Shown here: one piece after another, positions 33,501 to 42,900 of the stretch
Layout: each line of letters opens with the position of its first letter
Numbering within the stretch: position 1 is the first letter of the stretch
Source of the DNA: Melanopsichium pennsylvanicum
Taxonomy: Eukaryota; Basidiomycota; Ustilaginomycetes; Ustilaginales
Length of the DNA: 64,000 nt
Direction of reading: 5' to 3'
Assembly: GCA_900208305.1 (NCBI GenBank)
Contig: OAPG01000023.1
Span: 124,001 to 188,000 of the forward strand
The notes under the pieces: generated by a model
What the model was told of the DNA's origin: nothing
Seen by the model: the letters and a program-made list of their open reading frames with translations, nothing else
Database searches by the model: none
Translations under genes and position numbers: made by a program

Positions 33501-34687
33501 GCATGAGAGACGTCGTTTCCGTCGGCGTCGAGACGCAACTGGAAATCGCAACCTCGCTTTGAAGCTCGACACTGATCGCAACTGATGTTCTGCCTTCTTC
33601 GTGTTCTCCTACGCGGCGAGATGCCATCTCTCAAAGCTGATCCTGACCCTGACCCTGACCCTGACCCTGACCCTGACCCTGAAGCCGTTTGACTTGTGCT
33701 GCCATCTGCTCTATTTTGGCCTGCTGCATCGTCATTCGTGTTGGATGCCTTCTTATCGAGATCGGTTTCAGACTGTATTTCGGTAAACCGCGAGTAGCCA
33801 GCGTCGTCGAGGATAGCCGCAGCAGAGTCGAAATCGCCGTTGGGACCAGAGTTGGCTGGTACCGGCTCAAAATAGCCAGCTTGAGCCGTCGAGAAGCCAT
33901 TGGGTGGATGGTTTGGCTCTGACGTTAGAGGAGCCATCAAGTTGAGATCGAGGGGCATGGTACAGTGGGTTGGCCAGTCAGTACCTGGTGGAACGACCGA
34001 ATAGAAGGGTTCATCGAGTGTCTGGCCAGCAATGTACGCCTCGGCGATGGGGTCTTCGAACGTGTCAAGATAGACGCGCTTAGCATCCGTGATCGGCTCG
34101 TTTGATGTGGGCGGCAACAAAGCTTGCTGAAATGAGGCTGAGCTTGCTGGGAAGTGATGTGAGCTTTTCGCGGCTACGTTCCATGCGGAAGATGGAATCG
34201 TTTGGAGAGGTTGCATGGGTGCGGCGTGCTGCGAGGCGACCGAAGCAGGCTGGGAGGGTTGAGAGAATACGGGCTGAGAAGGTTGACCACTTGGCGACGT
34301 GAAAGGAGACGATTGCAAGGCAAATTGGGGTTGTTGGGGTTGTTGGGGTTGTTGGGGTTGTTGGGGTTGATGGGATTGATTCTGCTGCGGAGTCAAGGGC
34401 GACTGGAGTTGGGACGGTACCTGATCATGGAGGTGCGACTGCTGGTTTTGGGAGACGGGCACTATGGATTGATTCTGAAAGTGTGTGCGTGGCATGGCGT
34501 TGGAGTGAGGTAGTTGGGCGTGCTGTTGCTGTTCGTCTTGATACTGCTGCGGGAAGAAGTTGGGGGCAGGCGGCCTGTACAAGTTGTCCTGCGCAGCACG
34601 CTGCATATTTGCAGATGAGCGGGAAAACCGAAGAGAATATGCGGAGTGACTGAATGGTTTGCTCGCTGGCGCGTGAGGGTGAGGCAC
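30572..34687 (-). CDS. Zn2Cys6 transcription factor, possible PKS regulator
   Basis: A 1371-residue fungal binuclear zinc-cluster regulator. The cluster is split: CDQCRASKRGC (Cys370, 373, 380), then 53 residues of Asp/Ser/Gln-rich loop, then CSNCQRRGIEC (Cys434, 437, 444). The basic segment SPRRRTRRRQN precedes it. The usual loop is 5-12 residues, so this is a strongly expanded version. The N-terminal 300 residues are Gln/Pro/Ser-rich, with PQQ repeats and a Gly-Ser repeat just before the cluster. The long middle and C-terminal parts have mixed helical character with segments such as LFYLVYGLDHLGGEMGVWGE, like the regulatory domain of such factors. Its place beside PKS A suggests cluster control, but no direct evidence links them. 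An open frame without introns supports the model. Confidence 0.88.
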   Translation of the reverse strand: MPHPHAPASKPFSHSAYSLRFSRSSANMQRAAQDNLYRPPAPNFFPQQYQDEQQQHAQLPHSNAMPRTHFQNQSIVPVSQNQQSHLHDQVPSQLQSPLTPQQNQSHQPQQPQQPQQPQQPQFALQSSPFTSPSGQPSQPVFSQPSQPASVASQHAAPMQPLQTIPSSAWNVAAKSSHHFPASSASFQQALLPPTSNEPITDAKRVYLDTFEDPIAEAYIAGQTLDEPFYSVVPPGTDWPTHCTMPLDLNLMAPLTSEPNHPPNGFSTAQAGYFEPVPANSGPNGDFDSAAAILDDAGYSRFTEIQSETDLDKKASNTNDDAAGQNRADGSTSQTASGSGSGSGSGSGSGSALRDGISPRRRTRRRQNISCDQCRASKRGCDFQLRLDADGNDVSHASTGQDTEQTVAGNTGDKRKMSDAGQDASNASGTNRLVCSNCQRRGIECTTNFADSVRESKQAAHATTDEPSPQGIKKRAIADDSSENGMRSKSVSSDGSSPGTQHNEARDQLIKTFQCRNESQILSTTGQNARFAKRADSLLLTTNRMRLYVHTVEPNANLWLSRACSPLRSDGDLGAYIKSAIGMDALGLSQRLWASWHVDAPSQRKDHQPNLFYLVYGLDHLGGEMGVWGEKPQQTAPKSQLRGQGSAQEASAHFNDIFSDLMGMGPGGWRRSKRDLMIDEAVKAAMLAYACQFRLDDEMTSQAADAALRNAADGKNYRDAHDRIATAAWKRARSLILQLAPRRSCRIAYGLFLFGVTAPPPGALAEGGSSSGADAAEDAAFALETASRHLEWFVKRCRDLVCTVDKALTNPLLSGNAQVIEQRRLATDLMGLAESLGWFGLLIDTVTHVSQGRRSSMREDNLVYQSSGIGSGTDSGVAHGPVPSPGSDSSPPDRTAEALFAMQDTLNLLPSRQAPPGAFPGTSESYMHEESEEGSFPIDTEMSRRIMERAACARDLIPALLRNPGALANAIPFDVLIGANDPDAAGPAGAPIININNPGGGLNEQVVLLGVAWGTAVEVYIWRRVGVLHTATEALLGITDPIQALIHSGGSIVSEKVEKMVMNVIDAVRLFHNIFDHLISRALDEFVHLSRQARTMLSFFVIHIHLGVLHFTQLAKKIEQKELELIQAFKAAHGPNAAPVSSTNAPSSSSGVSMSFSPMSMSSPTQHIGKDASCINDPMGTASSNGSPPSMNAMHSVAHQQLRSVMLLSSVERRMIGRSAALGMARVASLINQESANLEQAAKIGRMTPNSRPQPKDGKSRKGSFYASPQSPDSYTPIEDSANAPWRHPYPAMVADVLKLSSQQLHDEIWDQLIAVPRNEVELGLLMKNFNVLLEGFGRLLHAVPGLGSYKQVLLDLENARDTAAFVASQNG
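33638..33683. repeat. (CTGACC)n hexamer repeat encoding Gly-Ser
   Basis: Tandem CTGACC units on the + strand, read in the minus strand regulator gene as alternating Gly-Ser immediately before the zinc cluster. It is a likely flexible linker with variable length. Confidence 0.9.
34327..34368. repeat. 9-bp tandem repeat GGGGTTGTT encoding Pro-Gln-Gln
   Basis: Four full copies plus a partial one, read as PQQ repeats in the Gln-rich N-terminus of the Zn2Cys6 regulator. Confidence 0.9.
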
Positions 34688-36118
34688 TGTGACGACAGAG
34701 ATGCTTTGTAGATCTGACTGTTGTCAAGCAGGGATGTCTAGGAGCATGCACCAGATTGCATGGTCGAATCAGAGGTTGTGCAAGCTGATTGTAATATGAG
34801 ACTAGAAACGTGGATTTGAAGTGGTCGAAGCGGTCGAAGCACTCTGGTGTTGTTGGTGAGAGATTTGAATTGGCGAACCGAGCTACGTTGAACGTCGAGG
34901 TGCTGCTGCTTAGCCAAATTATGAGAAGATGTATGGGTACGATTTGGCGAAAGCCGGTTCGTGAATGGGCTGAGATTGTAGCCGACGGAAATCAAATATC
35001 AAGGTGGGTAAGGGATTGTACGCTGGAATGGATACGGGATTGGCACGAAAAGGAGCGAGATGTTGTGATGATGTGGTGATGTGTTGATAGTACAGTGCAA
35101 AAGATGGAAAGTATAGATGGTGATGGATGAAACTTAAACATGCTAAGCAGCTAGGCTGGCTGAAATTGGGGAAAGAAGAGCTAAGCGTTGCGGATGGCAC
35201 AAGCCATTTAACACAGAGCCGAGGTCATCTGCAGCTTTACGATTTTAGTTGCATCTGACTGTTCTCTGTTCTCTGTTCTCTGTTCTCTGCGTTCTTTGCT
35301 GCGAACCAAGCGTCATTGAGCCGTTTTGTTTTGAAATTGATTGGCGATTGGTTACACATCCAAAATGCTTAGGAAGCGTGCCAAAGCACCAAATTCAAGT
35401 CTGTGGATTTACGAAAAGGAGGAATGCGGAGAAGGAAGCATACAGAAGCAGGCAAAAGACGAGTGACCACAAAGTGTACTCTTTAAAATAAAAAAAACAA
35501 GTGTTTAGTTTAGAGTTAGAGTAATAGTAAATTGCATCGACTGAGCTCTGTTTTTAGTCGACCAAAAGTAGCTGAAAGATGGGGAAATACAAATTATTGA
35601 CGCCGCCAAGTGGGATTGCAGCTGAGTCGTTCGCTTGCTAACATGGAAAAATTAGAACCGTATATACGCAATATAAAACGTGCGGGGCCGCGCCTACGCG
35701 CCGAAAGACAAAAAGAAGCTTGATTAAGGAGGCCACTGCTCATCATCAACTTTTGGTGGTTACTTGACCAAAATACCATCGAGTTGCGCGTATATATATC
35801 ACAGACACCCATATCATCGGTGTAAAGTAGTTCAGATTTGAAAATTTCGCCCAAACAGCAAAGTATCGTCGTTTGTTTTCAACTTGAAAGATTGCTTCTT
35901 TGACACATCCATCCGTCCTATGCACAATCTCCTGTGTTCAACAGTACGCTCAAACTTACACTTTACCCTCACGCTTGAATCATTCTCAATTTTTTACCAT
36001 TATGTGCTTTCATGCTACATTGAGACATCAGCTCATCCACCTTGGACACAAGAATCAAATTGCGACAAGAACCTATGTACTGTATGTAGTACCCTATGAA
36101 ATCATCAGAGCACCCATC
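34688..36118. other. intergenic, 1.4 kb, upstream of Zn2Cys6 gene
   Basis: This separates the 5' end of the regulator from the 3' end of NDC1. The part after 35500 is AT-rich. Four exact tandem copies of TGTTCTC lie at 35260-35287. No gene with recognisable motifs is seen. Confidence 0.5.
35260..35287. repeat. four tandem TGTTCTC heptamers
   Basis: Perfect 7-bp units at 35260, 35267, 35274 and 35281, about 570 bp upstream of the regulator's ATG. Either a simple repeat or clustered binding sites. Confidence 0.9.
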
Positions 36119-38110
36119 TCAATTCAAACACTCTGCCAGCTTGATCTCGAGCTCCGTCCCCAACTGCAGATCGAATCTCGAAAACCTATCCAAAATTTCT
36201 CGAATCGACGCGGTCAAGCACAGATCGACGCTCTCTGCTCCATCCTTCTTCCACGCTTCCCTCAGCTTGACTTGACAATCTCTCCTCTTGTCACTCTTCA
36301 TCTCGTTCTCACTTTCCGCACCTTGCTGCGACTCGTTGCCACTCTTACCGCCAAAACCACTGTTCACCCCTGCTTCGAGCTCGTTGAGCCTATTATCAAT
36401 CGTGATGGCTTGCTGTTCGAGCTCAACACCAAAACGTCGCATCTCGCTGTCCAAATCCACCACAGCTACCAACACTCTTTTGATATCCTTCTGTACGCAT
36501 CCGTAGGTATCTTCCGTAAGACTATGACACAGCAGCTCTTTAAGTATCAATGTTGCTGCCACAACTCGCGCCGCATCATGCCCCAAGATCGACCACGCTC
36601 CCAACGCCGGCGACTCACCAAGCAATGCTTGGCGTCGACGTGGTCCAAAAAGTACGTGCTTAGCGTCTGCTGGCAGCAACCCCCATGCTAAAGTGATCAC
36701 GCGCATGATGGCGTTTCTGATGCTCTCAAACCTGAATAGGCATACTGTGTTTGCCGGAGGTGTGCTTGCCACTGCCCCTGCGGTATTAGTTGCTAAAGAG
36801 GCGCTGCCAGCTTGAGTAAGAGCCGCACCTTGCTTGGATTCTGTTTGTCCGGCAGCCAACTGATCCCAAATGCTTGGGGTGGGTGGTGCTGCTCCGGTCT
36901 TTTGCTGCTGTGGAGCAGTCGATGGCGATGATGCTGACACTGCTGGCTTAGTAATCGGTGCTGGTTCACCACGCCGAATCACAAATTGCTTTTGCGCGTC
37001 GAGTACGGCAAGACATCGGCCTCTAATATGCGCCCATGCTGTTACATCCGAGTTAACATCTCGGTAGATCAAAGCGCGGCTCTCCTTGTCGTTTGCACAG
37101 AGTCGAGCCATCTCGGAGAATGCGTGATTAGAGAAGAAGACGATCGGCTCATCCATGCCGTCCAACAGAAGCCGGTTGGGATTCTTGGCAAACTTGCTGA
37201 CTGGAGGCAGAGGTTGAGAGAGATAGACGTCCAAAAGCAAGTAAGCCGTTTCGACCGCACAGACGGCAGCAATGCTAAAGAGCGTGGTGCGGATCCATAC
37301 CTCGAACAAGCCAAAGTCGATACGGAATGAGGGAACAAGCAGCCTTCGCGTCAGTCCGCGAGTTCCAATAACCAGCAGCACTGCGCTCCAGACGCGGATG
37401 CGGATGATGCTGTACAAGACCAGGCTTATTGTAGATGTGAGTGCTGCGGCAGCTATTGCCTTGGGAAGTCGAAAGCCAAATGCCGCAACCACACGGTCCT
37501 TGATGTTGACGATAGTATCAGATGAAAGCGCAGCGGCGTCAAACCTCGGTGCTGCCGCGATCTGTGGCGAAGGCAGCGATCGAAAGAGGATGGAATAGAA
37601 TGCGCCCAGGATGATGGCCTGGGCAATCAAATACAGGAAGCGTTCGTTGAGGTAGAACGAGCCGTGCGATTCCACCCAGATCTGAGGTGCCCAGCCGCCT
37701 GTCTGCGTCATGAGGAGGGCAGTGTACCCGAGCGCCAACACGATAAAAGCGACGACGTGTTGATACATGCAATGTAGATTGGAGCTGCAGGACAGAGCTG
37801 CAGTTAGTTGCTGAGCTCTGGAGAGTGCAATACGAGCCGGTGGTGTCGTGATTCGCGATAGAGTTCGTTTCTGCGTCGCAAGTAGCGGCAAAACACCGAA
37901 AGCAAACGATATCAGGCTGACAGCTAACGTCACTGGCGATATAAGCGATATAGAGACAATCTTAAGCAATGCTGATGTTAAGAGAAGATGCCATGTAGTT
38001 GCAGCCAGGATCAAGGCTCGGGTCTGTCGTGGCTGCAAGGCGATCTTGACCACATCGCTGTACTTGGACGGCAATTGTGCCGGAGGCACTGCCGCAAGAC
38101 CTCCTGGCAT
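36119..38110 (-). CDS. NDC1: Ndc1-family nucleoporin
   Basis: A membrane nucleoporin that anchors nuclear pore complexes, and in fungi spindle pole bodies, in the nuclear envelope; 663 residues. The N-terminal half has about six hydrophobic segments, for example ILAATTWHLLLTSALLKIV, LAVSLISFAFGVLPLLA and ALILAATTWHL-like stretches, then FLYLIAQAIILGAFYSILF. The family signature after the last membrane segment is present: FAKNPNRLLLDGMDEPIVFF and FSEMARLCANDKESRALIY. The C-terminal half is soluble with a Pro/Ala-rich loop and helical segments. The housekeeping gene sits between the two PKS genes. Identification rests on topology and the post-membrane motif, so it is likely but not certain. The start MPGGLAAVPPAQ is the first Met of the frame. 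Confidence 0.75.
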   Translation of the reverse strand: MPGGLAAVPPAQLPSKYSDVVKIALQPRQTRALILAATTWHLLLTSALLKIVSISLISPVTLAVSLISFAFGVLPLLATQKRTLSRITTPPARIALSRAQQLTAALSCSSNLHCMYQHVVAFIVLALGYTALLMTQTGGWAPQIWVESHGSFYLNERFLYLIAQAIILGAFYSILFRSLPSPQIAAAPRFDAAALSSDTIVNIKDRVVAAFGFRLPKAIAAAALTSTISLVLYSIIRIRVWSAVLLVIGTRGLTRRLLVPSFRIDFGLFEVWIRTTLFSIAAVCAVETAYLLLDVYLSQPLPPVSKFAKNPNRLLLDGMDEPIVFFSNHAFSEMARLCANDKESRALIYRDVNSDVTAWAHIRGRCLAVLDAQKQFVIRRGEPAPITKPAVSASSPSTAPQQQKTGAAPPTPSIWDQLAAGQTESKQGAALTQAGSASLATNTAGAVASTPPANTVCLFRFESIRNAIMRVITLAWGLLPADAKHVLFGPRRRQALLGESPALGAWSILGHDAARVVAATLILKELLCHSLTEDTYGCVQKDIKRVLVAVVDLDSEMRRFGVELEQQAITIDNRLNELEAGVNSGFGGKSGNESQQGAESENEMKSDKRRDCQVKLREAWKKDGAESVDLCLTASIREILDRFSRFDLQLGTELEIKLAECLN

Positions 38111-38685
38111 ATTCGCGGACCTTGCTCTAAGCGATGCGGTTGTCTCTGCGACGACAAACTCCGAGATGGTGTGAGTTGGTTGAAGAAAACGTGAGGTACA
38201 GCGATGACAAAGATAGGCAGCGTGCTAAATCAAGTTTAAAAGTGCACAAGCTTGGCGAGGTGTTGATGTTGGACTTTACCTTTTTCTGTTCATGTTTGTC
38301 CAGATCGCCGTGTGGAGTTGAGAAAAAAAAATACACTCCCACTCGGCTTGGCGTTCTTCCAGACGGTCTGAGCACATTTAATACTCCTCTCGTCCGAGTA
38401 ATGTGTAATGTGCACAAAAAATCAAAAATCAAAAATCAAAGTCTGACTGTGATCACGCTCCACCGCAACACGCAATTGGCAAACCAGAGCCGTCAGACGA
38501 ACTTCTTCCAAAAAAAGTCGAGATTGCCATCTTTTGTTTGTCGCTTCTCGTTGCAGTGAGGGCCGAACAACTCTTCCATCTAATCACATTCAACTTGGTC
38601 GTCAACTTTCACCAATCCCATCACATCCGGCACCTCTTGGACATTTGCTTCGATTCATACAGCTACCGAAATCAAATCTGCAGTC
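38111..38685. other. divergent intergenic NDC1 / mS42-like gene
   Basis: About 575 bp of presumed divergent promoter. A threefold AAAATCA repeat occurs near 38417-38440. No gene is seen. Confidence 0.5.
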
Positions 38686-39606
38686 ATGGTTGTCGCTCCT
38701 CTTGTTCGTTCGGGGTGTCTCGCTTCCCGAGCTTGGCGCGCGGCCGCCTCTTCTAGCGCTGCTTCATCTTCGATCGCATCTTCATCCAACAATCGCAGAA
38801 GCCTGCACACCTGCCCACCAACACCCGAGGTGCTCTCTAAAGGTTGTGCTCCCTTCCTTTCCGCCCCAACAATCAAGCAGATTTCGCAGGCATGGCAAGC
38901 AGGCCTGCTCGACCTTCTCAACCAGGAGGTGCGTGACACCGAGTTTGCTTCGTCCTCCATCGTAGAGACTGTCATTGGCCTCTCTCAGAACAGGCAAAAA
39001 GTCCTCGCTTTCAACTACGCATCTCAAGCACTCAACAACAGCTTCTTTCTCTCCACCTTGGCACCTCAGGACCATGTGCGAAACCCTACACCGCTTCCCA
39101 AGCTCTCCGCCGCCATCTCCAAGAGTTTCGGAAGCTTCCCTGAAATGTGCCTTGCCTTCTCCTCCGCAGCTTACGGTATGGCCAGTTCTGGCTGGGTTTG
39201 GCTTGTCACTGATCAAAATCGAAATCTCGGCGTCGTCCCCACTTTCGGATCTGGTACAGTCATCGTTCAGAGCCGCATGCAGCAAGGAAAGCACTTCCTC
39301 CTCCCTAGCATCAACGACCAGTCCACCGGCTCCACAGACGGCGCCAACAACATCTCGTCACCCTCAACATCAGAACGCCCATTTCGTCCTGCTGATTCGC
39401 TCTTTGGTGGCCTCGGTATCTCGGATAAGGTCGGTAAGGAGCTATACCCTCTCCTCAATATAAGCGTTCACGAACATGCATGGTTGAATGACTACGGCAT
39501 CATGGGCAAGAAGGAATACCTCACCCGATTCTGGAATTGCGTCAATTGGGATAAGGTTGAAGAACGTTTCGAGTCGTACTGTCCCCAATCCTCCCGATAT
39601 ATGTAA
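38686..39606 (+). CDS. mitochondrial small-subunit ribosomal protein of the Fe/Mn-SOD fold (mS42/mS43 type)
   Basis: A 306-residue protein with the iron/manganese superoxide dismutase fold, as in the yeast mitoribosomal proteins Rsm26 and Mrp1. The N-terminus (MVVAPLVRSGCLASRAWRAA) is a good mitochondrial presequence. SOD-like segments include FGSFPEMCLAFSSAAYGMAS, GWVWLVTDQNRNLGVVPTF and the C-terminal EHAWLNDYGIMGKKEYLTRF with WNCVNWDKV. The metal ligands of true SODs are mostly lost: the DVWEH motif reads SVHEH and the central HWNH region reads ALNN. It therefore cannot be a working dismutase and fits a structural ribosomal role. A Ser/Thr-rich insert lies before the last third. It has no obvious link with the PKS genes on either side. 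Confidence 0.88.
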   Translation: MVVAPLVRSGCLASRAWRAAASSSAASSSIASSSNNRRSLHTCPPTPEVLSKGCAPFLSAPTIKQISQAWQAGLLDLLNQEVRDTEFASSSIVETVIGLSQNRQKVLAFNYASQALNNSFFLSTLAPQDHVRNPTPLPKLSAAISKSFGSFPEMCLAFSSAAYGMASSGWVWLVTDQNRNLGVVPTFGSGTVIVQSRMQQGKHFLLPSINDQSTGSTDGANNISSPSTSERPFRPADSLFGGLGISDKVGKELYPLLNISVHEHAWLNDYGIMGKKEYLTRFWNCVNWDKVEERFESYCPQSSRYM

Positions 39607-39942
39607 ATCAGCACATGAATCTGTATCAACTCGATCTCTTCACAAACAAAAACCCTTGCATCTCAGCCTCTTAGTGCCAAACTCTTAGAAGCTACAGGAC
39701 AAGTGCAATCGAAGCCACTCCTGGACTAAGCAAGGTAGCCAAGCGACTCGACACGCCCACTGTACACTATATCTCTTTCCAATCCAGCACTGTCTGCATT
39801 TCATTCTTACGATCAGAATACTTTCTTTCATTGATTGACCCTTAGCGTCCATGAACGATGGATTTCTTTTTTTTTTTTCTTTTTTTGGAGAACATCAATA
39901 CCGGGCAGAGAATATCAACGAAGATTGACCGAGGCGGATATG
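39607..39942. other. intergenic between convergent mS42-like and PKS B genes
   Basis: 336 bp between convergent genes, with T-rich tracts near 39868-39886. No coding signal is seen; it holds both 3' ends. Confidence 0.5.
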
Positions 39943-42900
39943 TCAAGGCTTGACGCGAGCGGCGCTGTTGACAACGAGATGAAGGGCGGACTCCAAGCAG
40001 GTCCAGTGGTCGCCGTTCACTTCGTGTAACTCGAGATTGGCCGTTGTCGACCAAAAGCATCGCCATTCGCGCTCGTTTGCCATCACGCCCTTGAGCTTCG
40101 AGTTACCAGTCGCATTGGCAATAAACACCGTCCTTGGCTTTCGATCCGTCGCCTGGAATGCCGAGCAGCGATATTCGGGTAGGCTGAGTGCGCATGACTT
40201 GAAGTGCTCCCGAATAGTGTTTGACGTGATCTTCTTCAATATCTCGTCCAGAGTGTTGGAAGGGAGCGGTCTAATCTGCGCTGGATTCGGTGAATCAATG
40301 AGACCAAGGTAGTTCACTTCATGACCAACTGACAGCAGGCGACGAGCAACTTCCAGAGCAAAGACGCCTCCGATGCTCCAACCGGCAAGCATATAAGGTC
40401 CTCGAGGTTGCACTTCGTGAAGCATCTCAACGTACCGATCGACGAGCTCGGCTATGCCTCGACTCCACGCTTCGATCTGTCCGAGATAGGGGGAGTGGAA
40501 GCCATATACTGAGACCGATCCCGTCGACTCGACTTTTGGATAGATCGATGCAGTCCCGCTGCCGTCGGGGAAGAGGAAGAGGACGTTCTGACCGTCGAAT
40601 TGCTTGAGTTGAGGTCCACAAATATGAAGTGGCGCCGAGCATGAGAAGCGCTTGTTGGGATTCGTGAGCACATCCATAGGTGAGTCGCAATGAGGCTCGC
40701 ATGTCGCTGTGACGCCGTGAAGTGGCGCTGCACTCGCCTTGGCCTCCTTCAGAAGACCGTTCTTGCTCTGGCATTGCACCCTTCTTTCGCTAGTACATTG
40801 CTGACTCTTGGTGTCATCAGTGCGATTGACCTTATTGTCCCTCTCCCGAGCTGCCTCGGCTGCCTCGCTGGCAAAAGCCTTCGAGGAGATTTGAACGAGC
40901 CTGGTCAGCATGTCTCGACGGATGCGTTTGAAGATGATGGAGGCCATCATGCCCATCAGCTCACCATCAGGCAAGAAAAAGTAGGCAGATCCTTTTGAGA
41001 GCTCCTTGTCTCGTTCCATCCGAGCATAGACGTGCACCTTAGTGTCACTGCCAGGCTGTAGCTTCCTGAGACCAGGCATCGTGACGACCCGGCCAATCGC
41101 TTCGGCCATGAAGACGAAGGGACCCTCGGCGAACCCAACATTGCTGATGAAACCGGTCAAGCCTCCGAGGCTGTCCAGCAGCATGGGACTGCACATGAAG
41201 CGCCCATTGACAGCATTCGCATTGAAGCTGACCTCAGAAACAGCTTCATACCCGTCTTCTGTCATCCAAACCGTCTTCATCCCTCGGAATCCATCCAGAT
41301 AGAGCACAATTGCCTCAAAGTTCTTGTATACCGTGTCCGTCCTAATCACTGACGCCGCGTTGGCCTTGACAGTCGAGGCAGTCGTCATGATGAGGTGGCT
41401 GATCTTGGCCCAGTCACGAGTCACTTGCGCTTGTGTGATTATTCGTACGCGACACGAGCCGTACTGATGCTTCTGATGCTGATTCGCATTGTGCGAGAAG
41501 AACTGCACGATGGAACCGTCTGTGGATGCCGGATTCCCTTGCAATGAGACCTCGATGCTTTGCTTAGGGTCTTGCTCGTTGAGGTAAAGCGACGCTACCA
41601 TGGAGAGGTCCAATACTTCGATGATCACGTCGTCTTCCTGCTGATTCGGAGACTTGATACCGCAAGGATCCGTACGCCACCAGTACATGCCAGCCTCTTG
41701 CGCAAGCTCTATGAAGACGGTTGCCGGAGCCAAAGGTATACCGAGAATGATGTGACCTTGGATGAAGTCACGGAAGGGCCGCTGATTGACACGTGCCAAA
41801 AACATGGCAGACGGAGACTTGCCGTCGAGCTTGACGCATTGCCACAACAAAGCGTACGACGGTTTTGGCCATCTCTGGACTGCAACAACGCCTTTATGGG
41901 CGTCGCTGGCGGCGTTGGCAGATCGAGCGGGAGCGCATCCTTGATCGCCCTGCGTCATCATGAGATGATCTCGCAAACATCGATCCTTGAAAGGTACCCA
42001 ATATTCTTCCAAATCAAAGGGATACAAAGGAAGCCTCGGGGCAAGGCCCAAGTGACAGAAGCGTAGACCTAGATCTTCAAAGACATGGCTCCAGTTCAAT
42101 TCGATGCCGCAAGATGCGAGCTCCTTGACCAAGTTGAGCGTGCAAGTCCAGGAGGAGCTTCCTTTTCGGAACGAAGCAACGAAGGCTGGTGTTTGGCCAG
42201 AGTCTGCATAGCAGCCCTTCAGCATTGGGATGCACGTCGGATGAGGACCGATTTCGATCCAGGTGTCTACTCTGATTTGGGATTGCAGGTCAAGGATGGA
42301 TTCGGCAAATTGTACCGGCTGGCGTAGATGGCGTACCAGGTAGGCGGCATTAAAGCTGTCGCTCTCCGAATTGGGCACCCGACCGAAGACGTTGGATGCG
42401 ACACTAATGTTGGGCCTGGAGAAAGGATGGCAATCTGCCACCATTGCGAAACGCTTCATCAGAGGCTCGACCGCTCTGGAGTGGAAAGCGTAGGGAACCG
42501 GAATGGCCATGGCCTTGACCTTGGGCTTGCTCTGCTCGCACAATTGAAGAAGACTCTCGATCTCAGCAGTGCCGCCCGCAACGACGGTGTCATTCGGGCT
42601 GTTGAGGCAGGCAATCTCGAGTTTCTCGTACCCTGGCAATTCTAGCAGCTGACGAACCCGTTCAGGACCTTCTCGAATTGCGAGCATCGAGGACGCGTTG
42701 GGCTCGCATAATTCCATCATCAACATGGCACGACGACCCACAAGCTCGATAAGACTGAGCAGGGAGATGATACCAGACATCCAGAGTGCTGCATATTCGC
42801 CGAGCGAGTGTCCGACGACGCACGCAGGCCAAAGACCCCAGCCGCGCAGCATCGAGGCGAGGCCGACCTCGGTAGCAATCAAGGCCAACTGATACTGAGC

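Noticed and set aside
32707..33627. 306-codon minus strand frame
   Set aside because: It overlaps the Zn2Cys6 gene in another frame. The zinc cluster and regulatory domain are in the long frame.
38686..39606. Superoxide dismutase
   Set aside because: The fold matches but the metal ligands are missing, so a mitoribosomal protein is the better call.
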